Made by a program: the position numbers and the translations under genes
Notes under the pieces: generated by a model
The model's input: only the letters and a program-made list of their open reading frames with translations
What the model was told of the DNA's origin: nothing
The model's database searches: none
Shown here: piece after piece, positions 24,293 through 36,259 of the stretch
Layout: each line of letters opens with the position of its first letter
Position numbering within the stretch: the first letter of the stretch is position 1
Source of the DNA: Aaosphaeria pasadenensis
Lineage: Eukaryota > Ascomycota > Dothideomycetes > Pleosporales
DNA: 64,000 nucleotides
Direction: 5' to 3'
Assembly (NCBI GenBank): GCA_022813625.1
Contig: JAKLMB010000006.1
Coordinates: 558,001-622,000, forward strand

Positions 24293-26104
24293 GTGGGAGC
24301 AGTCGTGTGGTGCATGTCGTGTGGCGTGGCCACGCAACTGCAAAACGCAAACGCACATACACAACGCACCTACCTACGTACACACAAACCGCAGTAACTA
24401 CCTACGGAGGGATGTACATACACACATTACATGAGTGATATCCCCGGTTCCGCCCCATCCACAGTTCACGACGAACGCCTCACTCTCATCGGTGTGCGAT
24501 GCGCAGGGGATTGCGTTTTCAGTTCTACCGGGTACGGTTTGTTCCAAGCATGCATGCGTGTGAACGGCAATGTCGGACACGAGTCAGATGGATGGGATGT
24601 GGCGGGCGGGCGGTGGTTCGGTCATCACCATGGGGGGAAAAGGGTATTTCGTGCGAGGCGGTGATGGGAAATGGACTTTCGTAGGTTGGTGGTCCATGTC
24701 ATTGTCATGGTGCATGTTTGTTCTGGGTTCGGTCTTTGCCGTCTTTCTTTGGTAAGCTGGTATACGTATGTAGTTAGTTGTGGGTGTGAGATGTGAGGTG
24801 TGAAATGTGATATGTGTAGGTACATGTACATGGATGTACGTATGTAGTTATGTACATACGTGAGGGATGTAGATGTGTTTGGCGGACCGGAGTCGGTAAT
24901 AAGGAATTGGGATGTATGTATGGAGTACATACGTGTGCATGCATGCATGGAGGTGGAACTATGTACAGAACTATGTAAGTCAGTAAGTAAGTAATTATGT
25001 ATATATGTATATATGTATATAACTGCTTGCACATATAGGTGTGGTGTATGGTTGGCCTTATATACGCACCTAGGTATATATAGAGATATGTATGCCTACC
25101 TGTACGCCTTGGAGCCTGGATGATGACTGCCCCTCTACCTACCCTAAGTCACTTGTCAATGATGGTGATGATGGTGATTACTCCGTACCTATGGTTCCAG
25201 CTTGCCGCTCTGCTGTGCCGCGGGACGGCTAAGCCCGCAGATGTCATCTATACGGGCGGCCCGCTGCTACTAGTAGGCATGTTCTTACAATATTCTCCTT
25301 GACCGGTCAGTCACTCAGTCAGACTTACATTTATCATCGTCGTCACCTTGTCTGCTATGTTCTGCTCATTCCTTTCTGTCTTTTTCTTTGATTGTCAGAA
25401 AAGGCGGCGTAGTAGTCTAGAATCAGGAGAAGCCTCGGTTGGCTGAAACTATGGTTCTTCGCACTCGCACTTCCTTTCTCAATGTTCCTAGCTCTACGGA
25501 CTTAATTTACTATCTAGGTACGGTTCCTAGGTATCGTGACTATCCATACGGTCACGCGGATTTTGTTTTGGAAGCCATCCATGGCTTCGTCTATGAAGAT
25601 TAGGCGTCCCACCTCGCACATACAAACAAACATCAGCCAAACGACAGCGTACATACAAGTATTTCTATCTACGGAGTATGTCAACTCCCACTAGAAAGTG
25701 CAGAGATTGTAACCACTCTTAGCCTTCACGTATGTACATGTGTATGTACGTTTGCTGACTCGGCTTGTCGGTAATTACTTGATTCGCTACTCATGTCCAG
25801 AGCGCAACAAATAACAGTCCAGACTCGATACATTATTGATCTTTTCCCTGAGCCATGAGCCACTTATTCCTTAGTATCCATCTCGGCTTTGATAAGAGAG
25901 ATAGGTAGATAATGTACAAGTAGCTACTCATAATATCTACCTGTCCATCTATGATCTGTCTAACAATTGTGTTATAGTTGCCATGTATGTAGTTAGAATG
26001 ACCGGCCATACATTACTACACAGTTCGTACTAACTAATTAACTTCCCCTCTCCTCAAGTCCTCCCCCTCCCCTCCCTCTCCGTTCATCCCACCCTCCCAC
26101 ACAA

Positions 26105-26136
26105 GCTAGACTGCTAGACTGCTAGACTGCTAGACT
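26105..26136. repeat. (GCTAGACT)x4 tandem repeat
   Basis: Four perfect 8-base copies, about 370 bases upstream of the UaY-like start codon. The count may vary between isolates. Confidence 0.95.
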
Positions 26137-26240
26137 GCCTGATAGATACACACTCGGCCGCTATTGCTTTTGGGACATGGGCACTACAAACTACCAACCA
26201 CTACCACTACAACCACCACTCCCTCCTCTACTGTGCCGCC

Positions 26241-26320
26241 TTCTCCTCTCCTTCTTTCTTCTTTCTTTCTTCTTCTTCTTCTTCTTCTTCTCCTTCTCCT
26301 CCTTCCCTCTCCCTTCTTCA
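26241..26320 (+). promoter_or_regulatory. polypyrimidine (CTT)n tract in the leader of the UaY-like gene
   Basis: Nearly uninterrupted C/T run with a (CTT)n core, ending about 190 bases before the start codon at 26507. CT-rich tracts just upstream of transcription starts are usual in filamentous fungi, so this probably marks the core promoter or 5' UTR. Confidence 0.55.
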
Positions 26321-26506
26321 CTACACATTCCCTCCTCCTCCGCAGCGTCATCTCCGCGATCCCCCCGGTCGCCGTCGCTTACTCCGCACGCGCTCCGTCT
26401 GCGTCCAAGGTGCGGGGGCCCAGCTTATCGCTTGCTTGCTTAACCTAAACATTTCGCGACAACTACACATCCACCCCATCCGACCCTCGACCTGCCATGC
26501 GCCCCA

Positions 26507-29500
26507 ATGACCGGCCTCAAGCGCTCCTTGGAGGAGTCTACTCATGACGGCGATGCTACCTCCCCACAAGATGCTCCCAACGTGAAGCCCGTCTCGCCCG
26601 CCGCCTCCTCCGCCTCGAATTCCTCCGCTTCCTCCTTCCGCAACGTGAGCGCCTGCAACCGCTGTCGCCTGCGCAAGAACCGTTGCGACCAGCGCCTCCC
26701 GTCCTGCGCGTCATGCGACAAAGCCAGTGTCAAATGCGTTGGGTACGATCCCATCACTAAGAGGGAAATTCCGCGAAGGTGGGTGCTGCATATCCGTGAT
26801 CAATCAATTGAAGCTATGGAGGAGGAAAGACTCTGGACCCCGAAGCTTATCGCGAAGCTTATCGCGAAGTTTTACCACATGTTTCTCTTTCGTCTTCTGT
26901 CGCTTGAGATATTATTCCGGGCCTTTATTGAGCCCGCTATGTCTGGGTTGCATTGCGTGGTCGTGGAATACTATAGTAGGGGTATACCTCGGTGCACATC
27001 AAGAGGCGCGATAATCATTGACACTTTCTCATGCCATTCTGACGCGCTGCGGGAATTTCTATACACATTGCGCAACCTATCTCAGTGACTGACTCTGCAC
27101 CAGTTATGTATATTATCTTGAAACCCGTGTCACATATCTCGAATCTCTGTTGAAGGAAAAGGATATCACGTTCTCCGCTGCCGAGGAGTTCAACCCGAGC
27201 TTCGAGGGTACCAATGGATCTACGTCAAATACAAACTACAATGGATCCGCGCCGGCTCGCAATGGCACTGCAAGGGCAGCGTCGAGCTCCACGAAGGAAG
27301 AAAATGAAAGATATGACCGCGAAAAGCTCACGAAGTTGGTTTCAAATATAGGCATGGTATCCGTGCAGGGTGCGAGCGATCCCAGATTCTTGGGTTCAAC
27401 TTCTGGCATTTCGTTTGCGCGAGTTGTCTTTGCTGCCGTCAAAAGCTCAGTGTCAGGCGGTTCCTCGGAGCGAGGGAGCGTGCGAGGAAACAAATCATTG
27501 ACGGGCAATGTGGCAGATGGGGGAACCTCCATGAGGTCAGTCAATTCCATCTGCAAGGGTTATAATTGTTTCGTTGGTACGGAGTACTGATGTCCGAGTA
27601 GGGAAACTTTCTTTGGGCTCCACACCAAGCCTACCATACAGCCGGCGCCCTTCCCAGACCGTGAACTCGGAACCCGTCTTGTTGAGTTGTATTTCGAACA
27701 CGCAAACCCGCAGATTCCAATATTGCACCGCGGCGAATTTATGGAGATGTTTGAGCGTGTGTACACCTCAGGTGAACGAAATAGGACATCACGCGAGTCC
27801 TACATGCTCAACATCGTATTTGCGATCGGTGCGGGTATTATTCTGGGCAGTTCCGACACAGAGGAATCCCCGAGCTCGGATGCGGGTAACTCTCCCAAGA
27901 GATCGAGAGGCTCATCTCCGAGTAACAAGAAGCGGCGAGTTGCAGGACAGCAACACCAACCCGAAGAGTATCACGCGTCGGCCATCGTCCACCTTGAGAA
28001 TTTCCTTGGATCTTCACCAGCGGCAGACCGGCCTGATGGATTTGGTGGTGGGCTTGAAGAGTTACAAGCCGTTCTCCTACTTGCAGGGTTTGCACTATTA
28101 AGGCCCGTTGCGCCCGGTCTGTGGTACATCGTTGGTGTTGCAGTGCGCCTAGGTGTCGATCTTGGTCTTCACTACGAAGACGGTGTAGGAATCGATGGCT
28201 CAGGATCGGAGGATCAACCTACTTCGCAACATGAAGCAAAAGATGATGCTGGTTCTGCAGCAACCAGTAGCAGGAAGATCGATGCTAAAGAGAGGGGCCG
28301 TAGACAATGGGTGCGAGATCTTCGGAGAAGGTTATGGTGGTGCGTCTATTCTCTCGACAGGCTCGTCTCCACCTGTGTAGGAAGGCCCTTTGGTATCACA
28401 GATCAGGTCGTAACGACCGAGTTCCCGTCGTTACTTGACGATCGTTTCATCACTAAAGAAGGATTTATTGAATCCCGCAACCACCCGAGATTTCCAAGCT
28501 ACAAGATAGTTGCACATCATTACTTCAGGCTCAGGCTGTTACAGTCAGAAATTTTGCAAGGTAAGATTGTGTTCGACCAGCATGTCCCTCGCTACGACTA
28601 ACATCACATAGTACTACAGCATCGGCAAGCACAGCAAGCAAGGGCGAGTGGGGCCAACCAGGGCAACGACTACATGCACACAAAGCTACCCTCCCCCTTT
28701 CTGACGAATTTCGATTCTTTTCGTGCATGGCGTGTGGACATCGACAAGCGTCTGCTAGAATGGAGGGATTCCGCACCAACGCAGCAGGATGCAGGCGTTC
28801 AATTCTCGCCACTCTTCCTCGAACTCAACTACTGGCAGGCCATCATAATGTTGTACAGACAGAGTCTAGCAGTACCCTCGGGATTGGCTAACGAGCTTGG
28901 TGAAACCGATGGCAATATTGGAAGTCCTTCATTAACGAACGTTGAGGAAAGAGAGGACGAGGAGCTCGTCTTTCTGAAAGTTGCTGAGGCGGGACAAAAG
29001 GTCCTCAAACTCTACCGCCAGCTGCACCGTGTCCGTCTCGTGAATTATACCTTCCTGGCAACACATCATCTGTTCATGGCTGGCAAGTGAAGCATTCAAG
29101 ATGCAGGCAGAGACTAGTGCTAACAAGACCCAGGAATATCCTTCCTCTACGCGGTTTGGCATTCTCCTATAGTCCGCAGTCATTTGGTAGGTTCATAACT
29201 CCGACGCTACGTGACGCTGTGTTACACCCGCAACATTCGATCCATGTATCTAACATCGCCTAGTCTCTGGACGACGTCGACTTTACCGTACTAGCCGCGA
29301 CATCCGTTTTAGGCGACCTCATCGAGAAATGTCCTCCAGCCGAAGCATGTCGTGATGCCTTTGACCGTATGAGCAAAGCCACCATATCCATGTGTATGTC
29401 TTCGGGAGGTTTTGGACCCTCGGCACTCCGCGCATTACCACAAAACCATGCCCACACCCAAAAGGCCCATCCAAGCAATGCTACATTCATGCCTGCATCA

Positions 29501-29806
29501 GATGCAGGCGCACGGCAGGATACCGAGATGACGGGATTTCCGGCCAACACCTACTTCACTCATCACAACAAACGAGCTATACCCAAATTCGACATGAATC
29601 TCAGGGATCTTTTCTCCGAGGATGAGACCGATAAACGGTCGTTTAGTCGAATATCTAATCAGATCAACAGCATGCGGCCTCCGCCTCCACCGCATCAGGC
29701 CATCAAGCAGGAGCCGATGCAGATGCAACCATTGAAAGGCGATGCAACGATGTCGCCACCACTACCTAACCACTCCCACCAACAGCAACATCAACATCAA
29801 CGCCAG

Positions 29807-29838
<32 letters not shown>

Positions 29839-30226
29839 ACAAGCGTACTTCGGCCCCAACATGCAATCCATGCCCACATCCACCACTCCGCCCATCTCTC
29901 AAGCTCAAATGACATCCCCATATCAAGTCACAAACACTCTCCCATACAACACCTTTTCCCAACAAGTCGCATCCGCATACCCGGACCTTGGATTCTCCGA
30001 GCTCGACTTCCTGGATTCGTTCCCAGTCTCCAATCAGGCCGGGGCGACTCTCGGACAGGGGCAAGGAGGCAACTACAACGCCGCCGTGAGCGACGCAGTG
30101 GGCGGTCTCCAAGATCTAGGATTCGGCATGGGATTCGCAGATGGGACGCACGATTGGGCCGACGGGAACGGCTTCGATCTCTTCGATGGATTCTTTTTCG
30201 GTCCGGGGGGTGGCAATGGTGCTTAG
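26507..30226 (+). CDS. uaY: Zn2Cys6 transcription factor, UaY/PPR1-like purine-utilisation regulator
   Basis: Probable activator of purine catabolism and uptake genes, responding to uric acid, as UaY does in Aspergillus. The exons 26507-26778, 27104-27535, 27602-28560, 28612-29082, 29134-29186 and 29264-30226 give 1049 residues, close to Aspergillus UaY (about 1060). The zinc cluster is at C50, C53, C60, C67, C70 and C77 (CX2CX6CX6CX2CX6C). The linker DPITKREIPRSYVYYLETR and the coiled coil TYLESLL follow. The fungal TF homology domain spans about residues 245-760 (ELYFEHANPQIPILHRGEF). The C-terminus has a run of 13 Gln at about 910 and an acidic, aromatic tail (FDLFDGFFFG) that looks like an activation domain. 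Intron 1 is long (325 bases); intron 4 (29083-29133) has a GC donor, required by the reading phase. Orthology to UaY rather than another PPR1-type factor is inferred from remembered motifs. Confidence 0.87.
29804..29842 (+). repeat. CAG/CAA repeat encoding polyglutamine
   Basis: Thirteen glutamine codons, mostly CAG, in frame in the last exon of the UaY-like gene. A Gln/His-rich stretch precedes it. Such runs are often variable in length and modulate activation. Confidence 0.9.
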
Positions 30227-32033
30227 AGAGAGGAGAACAAAAAAACAAACAACTTGAAAGCATCACGATCACGATCCTTGCGTGGTTACCTTGCCACCAC
30301 CAATCCACCACTGTCCGGAGGAGTACAAACACCCTCTACGTACATATATCAAACACACACATGCAGGAAAAGGCTTGCATACGAGTGGGGGTGGAGGCAA
30401 GTAAGGAACGATCACCAGAACGCGTGGGGTAGTCGCCACACACACTCCTCGAGTCTCACACCCTCACACAACACACACACCTCGATGCGAGGCAAGAAGA
30501 AGGAGGGAAAAAAGCAAGTAAAAAGAAGGAGGACACACAAAGCGATCGCGATTGGATGATTCCGGCACCCCCGTCCAATCGGCTGTTTATACCACAGATA
30601 TGCATGCCTTTTTCCCAGTGCCTCTCCGACCCGACCCTGTAGATAAGGACATGATACGATATGATACCTACCGCTTTCCCGTTTCCTCTTCCCTGCGTTT
30701 TCTTTGTGCGAGTGTATGTGCGTGTATGATGATGTATGTGTGTATGTACGTGTGCGGGGTTCAATCTCACTCCGCACGATATTTCCCCCATCGAACTTGC
30801 CTACTCTTTTTCTCGATCTTCGAGGTAGGTAGGTATTCAAGAGGTCGTTGGCAGCGGACGGTTCTTGCTTGATTGTGAGTGGCTGGATACCAATACGGGC
30901 GTTTTACCTCACGGGCGTCGGCGACCTCCGATAGGGGCGAATGGGGTGCGTGCGATGCGTAGACAATATGATGTAAATGTACATGAGACGCCTCATACGT
31001 ATATCAATTTAAGAGATATGAAGGAAATAAGTTAATACGAATGGAGATGTACTTTCCATTCGTGCAAACTACTGGAAGTGTAGATGAAATTTAGTATGTT
31101 TGCGAAAACAATGGAATCAATACTAATCATAAAGAAGTATATCTCTGCACATTATGATATTTGATGTGAATAGGTAGATACATCATATACAAATTGATTT
31201 TTTCTATAAAAAAAAGAGAATACAGAAGGCAGAGATATGGATGAATGTGCGAACTTCGCACATGTATGTACACATATGTCACTTACGTCTATCCGTTAAA
31301 CCGATCGATTCACAGATACACATACGTTCATAGGCATAACCATCATCTATCACATACATCCATAAAGAATGCATCACTCCTTCATTTCCTGCCATTTGTC
31401 TGTGTTTGTTAGTCACTTGCTCATCCAGACTTGCACGCTTCATCAAATAAGCCTCCCCATTCTCTTTCTTCTCATCCTTCCCTCACTCCTCATCTTTTCT
31501 TCTCTTACGGTGATGGAGTTGGTAGTTCTTATAATCGAAAACCATGTCTATGGCGTTCGTTCATTCGTCGATTCTTTTCTAAAGAGGAAAGGGAAGGGAG
31601 GCATGTGCATTTCGTGAAGTGAAACAGATATCACTGATCAATTATTGATAGGTTTTGTCCGAGTTCGTTGATATGGGTCTGTACATACATGGAATATATG
31701 TCCGCTTGTTGGGGCAGGAAAGTAGAGGAGAGATTAGTTTAGATTTGACTTGGAAGTAGTGGTGTTTCGTATTGTAAAAGAGATTGTGGGTAGTAGAGGC
31801 TTAAATATATGGTGTAAATATGTAGGTATATGTTCAAGATATAAAATCGTTTTCTCCATCGACTTCTTTTGATATCACAGCACGAGAAATCCCCAACCAT
31901 TTCCCTCTCATCTATATCACCTCCTACACACTCGGTCCTCAGTTCACGCACTCCTTCCTTCCTCCTCTTTAGGACATCAACACCCCACGACGCAGAAAAG
32001 AAAAACAAAGCTATGCAAAGCAACAAACTCCCC
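30227..32033. other. convergent intergenic region
   Basis: Lies between the 3' ends of the UaY-like gene (+) and the JmjC gene (-). The section around 30960-31250 is AT-rich, and CA-rich runs lie at about 30350-30480. Overlapping frames at 30412-30840 are low complexity. I see no gene. Confidence 0.45.
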
Positions 32034-33593
32034 TCAGTTAAACCAAAAGCTCACGCTGAAACTCGGCGTCAAACTCCTCACGTAATGCCACCACCCGACA
32101 GGTATGTACAAACAGTCACCAGGCCTCAGCACCGTCTCCACGTACGCCGCGTCCCTGAACTTCGGGAACCTTGCTTCGAACTCTCTCTTACCTTCCCCAT
32201 CTTCGTCCAGATCGGCATCACCACCAGGGGTGAATGGCGAGATGTCGGGAAACACACGCATCGCTTCGTCGAGGTCGACGCGGGACGTATTGCTCATGTC
32301 CACGCTGTTTCCCTCGACGCCGCGCGGGTGCAGGGATGCGGTCTGCGAGGGGGAGTAGAGCCGGAGGTACTTTGAGCCTACGACCTGTGCGAGGATGTTG
32401 TGGTAGGGGTCTGTGTGGAGGGGGGAGATGGTGCCTGCGGGGCCGAACCAGGCGTTTAGGAGGGGGGTTTCTAGTTTGTGCTGTGGAGGAGGAGGCTTCG
32501 ACGATGGTGATGTTGGAGAGGTGGTGTTGAGGGGAGGAGGCGGGTCGGCGTAGCAGTAGTCTGGGATGCTGATGTCGGCGCGGAGGGATGGGATCTGGGC
32601 GAAGAGGTCGTGCTGGGCGAGGTAGCCTGTCTTTCTATCTTGTCCGGGTGTTTTGGTGGTCAGCGACGACGGATCGTGGAACATGTATTCTGTCATGAAG
32701 TCGCCGAAACTTAGGATCTTCTGTCCCCAGCCCTGGTCGGTGTAGCTCCTGCCGATTTCGACGGGGACGAGTCGTCGGCCATTGAGGGTGTGCGAGAGGA
32801 GGTATGATGGCTTCTTCCAAGGCCTGTCGCTCAGGGCTGGCCAGTACGATATCGCGTTCTCTATGACAAATGGTTGATGTTTCGTTGAAGGATCTGAAAT
32901 GCGGGATTGGAATGCTGAGAGGGAGAGATTGGACACGCGAGGGATAGGAAAGCGGAGTTTTGGTTCGTCATTGATCGTAGTTGGAAAAGTCTCGGGTATT
33001 GCTTGTTGTTCTATCTTTGAGGAATCGTTTTGAGCGTGCATCTTCTCGTCAAGTTTCCGTCTCTTGAGTGGTCGACCTCCTTCTTGAAGCTCTTCACGCT
33101 CTTGGGATATAACGCCATTCAATGCAGAGAAAATCAACTCAAACACTTCCTCTCTCGAAGGAGCCCCGGTAAGAATAAGAGCCATATCGAGAACGTTCAC
33201 AACCTCTGTGACCCAATCTTCTTCACCCGGACAATCCCTCCGTTCGTTAGTCTGCACCTGTGACTCCAGGATTCCAAGAACCTTCCACAACGCAGCGTCA
33301 GTGTACAGTCTTCTCCAACAGGTCTTGACATCCTTGTACGGCACATCGTGAAGTTTCTGGTACGCCAATCTCATCGCCGCATCTGGATTCCTGGAAAGAA
33401 TCGAGAGCGCGGGACGGCCACATTCCTGTATATCATCGCTGCCATTGGCATGATCCTGTGAATATGGGGAGGTCAATTCGCTGCGAGTCAGTGCGACAAT
33501 CTCCTCGAGGGAAGGCGGAGCTTGTGCGGACGGCAGGAATGGCTCGCTATCGCATTCCCATTCTATATCGTCCCCAACTTCGGACATCGTCAT
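32034..33593 (-). CDS. JmjC-domain 2-oxoglutarate oxygenase, JMJD5/KDM8-like
   Basis: Fe(II)/2-oxoglutarate-dependent oxygenase. JMJD5 relatives are protein hydroxylases (arginine C3) or proteases rather than typical histone demethylases. Single exon, 519 residues. The iron ligands are H393 and D395 (GTISPLHTDPYHNIL) and H503 (IPVGWWHYVRSL). An N-terminal helical region (about 20-180, with WRRLYTDAALWKVLG) matches the extra N-terminal domain of JMJD5. The catalytic core starts near residue 215 (IPRVSNLSLSAF, then PFVIENAISYWPAL, then GRRLVPVEIGRSY). A Pro/Ser-rich insert (about 350-376) and an acidic insert (about 455-475) interrupt it. The frame offers two close ATGs (33593 and 33587); I use the first. 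The neighbouring gene is on the same strand, 985 bases away. Confidence 0.88.
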   Translation of the reverse strand: MTMSEVGDDIEWECDSEPFLPSAQAPPSLEEIVALTRSELTSPYSQDHANGSDDIQECGRPALSILSRNPDAAMRLAYQKLHDVPYKDVKTCWRRLYTDAALWKVLGILESQVQTNERRDCPGEEDWVTEVVNVLDMALILTGAPSREEVFELIFSALNGVISQEREELQEGGRPLKRRKLDEKMHAQNDSSKIEQQAIPETFPTTINDEPKLRFPIPRVSNLSLSAFQSRISDPSTKHQPFVIENAISYWPALSDRPWKKPSYLLSHTLNGRRLVPVEIGRSYTDQGWGQKILSFGDFMTEYMFHDPSSLTTKTPGQDRKTGYLAQHDLFAQIPSLRADISIPDYCYADPPPPLNTTSPTSPSSKPPPPQHKLETPLLNAWFGPAGTISPLHTDPYHNILAQVVGSKYLRLYSPSQTASLHPRGVEGNSVDMSNTSRVDLDEAMRVFPDISPFTPGGDADLDEDGEGKREFEARFPKFRDAAYVETVLRPGDCLYIPVGWWHYVRSLTPSFSVSFWFN

Positions 33594-34578
33594 TTACCAA
33601 CGCCACTTCGTGCATGCAGATGTGAAGCAGACGAGTGCGTTAACGAAAGAGGATTGTTGGGGAACCTTCAACAAACTAGCTCCGGGTCGTCCAGTTGCCA
33701 AGATGCAACAACGTTTGTAGCCGAGTTCATGTGGCTTTCTGGGTATCCACAATGCGTTCGCGTAGATTTTACTTTGGATGCATCGTGGAGAGGGCGCTTT
33801 GACGCTCGCAGATTAGAGTTGCGGGTGTGGCGACAGGGGAAGCGGAATCGTCGATGCAAAAATCACAGTATTGACCATGAGGCTGCGACGTTGTGGTGAT
33901 GTAGATTTTACAGTCTTGCCAAGACCCAAATGCCGGGTTTAGGCATGTTAATACCGGGGATCTGATCTTTTGATTTATGGTTATGACGTTAGCGATCAAC
34001 GACTGGGATAATGTGGATAAAGGTGACCGATATATTGGGACAGCGCTTGACGTTGAACAAGGAATGTTGTTGGTAATGGTTCCGATCGTTCGTTTCGCTA
34101 GACGGTTGGTTCATTTAAACAAATATGGCCCCCAACCAGGGGGTACTCTTCCTTCTCATCTGTAAATACCGGGGATCAACAACCTGCAGGAGTAAGACAA
34201 TATGGGGTAGATGTTGATTATTGCATTATATGGTGCATCTGCAAATGATGCACAGACCGGCTTGACCTACGCCATTGCGACCTGCACTCCCACGCAAATG
34301 CTCGATATCTTTAATCTATCGTACAGAAACTTCCGCTACCTATGTGTTTGACTCCTACAATAGGAGTAAATATGTTGAAGTAGTCGTATGTGACCTCACA
34401 CCGGATCTAAGAATCCGACGGCCCATAACATATGCATGTGACTTAAAGGAAATTCGTATCATGATGCATGTCTCGTGTACACACAGTGAACGCCGTCACC
34501 ATGGGGATATCTCGAATAAAATGAAGAAAATTGACATGCAAAAAATAAAAGGAAACGTCCAGCAATGAGCCGGGGGTA
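33594..34578. other. intergenic region between two minus-strand genes
   Basis: Holds the JmjC promoter and the 3' side of the rhodopsin-type gene. No coding signal or RNA gene is seen. Small frames at 33522-33899 and 34275-34568 lack family features. Confidence 0.4.
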
Positions 34579-36259
34579 TCATCGAGTATCAAGTTTGGAA
34601 AGTAGTCCGCCAGCATCTTTTAAAGATGGAAGGCTGCCGAAACTAGTTTGAGTTGGGCTGCGAACCCTCATAGGAGTAGCAGGCGGGCGAGAAGGGCGCG
34701 GTGAGCGTTGACGCTCCGGAGAGGGTGAGACGGTTTCTTCTTCGATTGCGGACCTCTGAGTCTCGGATGGGACGGGCCCCGCAGCTTGCTGGCTATTTCG
34801 GACTGCCAGTTCATGGACCTGTGATTCCTCCGAAACACGTGAGGATCGACGGGCTGAAGGTAGGGTGGTTCGACTGCTCGAGAAGGTCGGAATGGACGCC
34901 CTGGAGCCCCTCCTGGGCTGCTGGGTCGCGAAGTCGTGAGCGATTACCGAATCGGTCGGCGAGGGAGCTTGCCCATTCTCCAATAGACCTCCGACATCGT
35001 AAAAGGATACTCTTCTCGCTCCTCTTGGGCTGATCAAAGGCTCGTCTACCGCTCTAGTGGTCGGATCCAGTCCTCCACTCTCGCGCGATGCGGTCGTTTC
35101 CGCCGGTGGGAAATTCCAGTTCGAATCATTGAAAGGTACAACTTGGCCGGAGCGACGTGAGAGGAGACCGACGTCAGCCTTCGGTGCCGGACGCGCTGCT
35201 TTATCCTGTTCGTGGACCAGTTCAGGGTTTGCGCGGAAACCTAGCGATCGGGCAAGGTCTTCATCGCTGCCCCACTGCTGTAGGGTTTGTCGGCGGGAAG
35301 ACCGGCGGTCCATACTATCGGTCGCAGAGCTAGGCTTATATTTTGGTTTCTTTGGCCCTCGGTCGCGGAGGAAAGATCCTAGAATGATGGCATTGGAAAC
35401 AAGCGCGGCAGCCAGAATCTCGGAAGATGCAAAGACGGTTCGGAATTGTTGTATCCCGCGGCGATGAATGACGAGTGGAATGCGCGCTCCTGTTATGGCG
35501 ATGAGCGCGAAGGACAGGGAGAAGAGGGCGATTAAGGACGCTTTTCTCCTCTTGCCCATACCGGAGCGCATGATGATCGGAATAGGAAAGAATATCAGAA
35601 GTAGATCGGTGATGATGTCGGTTATGCCCATTGTGAGCAGATGCGCATAGCCCTGGCGGCATTGCGGGCCAGGGTCCGGGATGACCTGCCAGTAGTGATT
35701 GAATGGACGGCATTCTGATAAAGTGGCTATGACGACAGCGACAAATGTGACTGCGAGGAAGACGCGGATGCCTCTCAGGCCGAATTCGTACCCTCGCTTC
35801 CAGAAACGCTCCGTCATGCGCTTCAAGAACTCGGAGACGGTGAACTTGGCTGTCCAAATGCTATTCACGGCGTTAGAATGTTCATGTGCAAAGTAATGAC
35901 GGTACACCTTACAATAGTGCGTAGAAGATTCTTGCTGCAAGAACCAACTTTGCACCTATTTCGCGACGATGGATCTTTACGGGATCAGTAAGGCCATCGG
36001 CGTCAACGTTGTTGGTGCCGTAGATGAGGACAACATGGATGCAGCCCATTCTTGCCAGAAGCGGGAGGAGGGCGAAAGCCATGATTTTGTCCTCGCGGAA
36101 GAGTCGTTCGTTGCGAATGTAGCGACCAGAGATGCGAAAGCCTATGATGACGAGGGAGAAGATGGTGCACCACCAGCTATACAGGAGGGTAGGGTTGTTG
36201 GATACGCGAGTGCGGCGCTCTGGTGGTACATCGCTGTAGAGGGTCCGTGGGAGTATCAT
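34579..36259 (-). CDS. SAT4/rhodopsin-domain integral membrane protein
   Basis: Seven-helix fungal membrane protein of the Rhodopsin (SAT4/PTH11-related) superfamily, common in filamentous ascomycetes and often poorly understood. The two minus-strand exons 36259-35913 and 35860-34579 give 542 residues. Helices are visible at LLYSWWCTIFSLVIIGFRIS, DKIMAFALLPLLARMGCIHV, LVLAARIFYALFIWTAKFTV, FLAVTFVAVVIATLSECRPF, MGITDIITDLLLIFFPIPII, SLIALFSLSFALIAITGARI and SEILAAALVSNAIILGSFL. The family motif CRPFNHYWQV...CRQG is clear. From about residue 290 the tail is cytoplasmic, Ser/Arg/Pro-rich and probably phosphorylated. An in-frame stop lies 10 codons upstream of the chosen ATG. That start leaves only a short N-terminus before helix 1, so an upstream exon is possible. 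Confidence 0.85.

Larger units (their letters stand above)
23229..26506. other. gene-free stretch with microsatellites; leader of the UaY-like gene
   Basis: The first 400 bases are the probable 3' UTR region of the MFS gene. The rest carries (ATCCC)n, (GAGC)n, TATG-rich and GCTAGACT repeats and two TACGGAGTA copies (25179, 25670). A palindromic ACCTAGGT lies at 25068. From about 26040 to 26340 the plus strand is pyrimidine-rich, which marks the promoter and leader of the regulator gene at 26507. Reading frames here are short and low complexity. Confidence 0.5.

Noticed and set aside
26779..27088. continuation of the UaY-like exon 1 frame to a stop (193-codon protein)
   Set aside because: Loses the conserved PRSYVYYLETR linker; splicing at 26778/27104 restores it in phase. 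Kept only as a possible intron-retention product.
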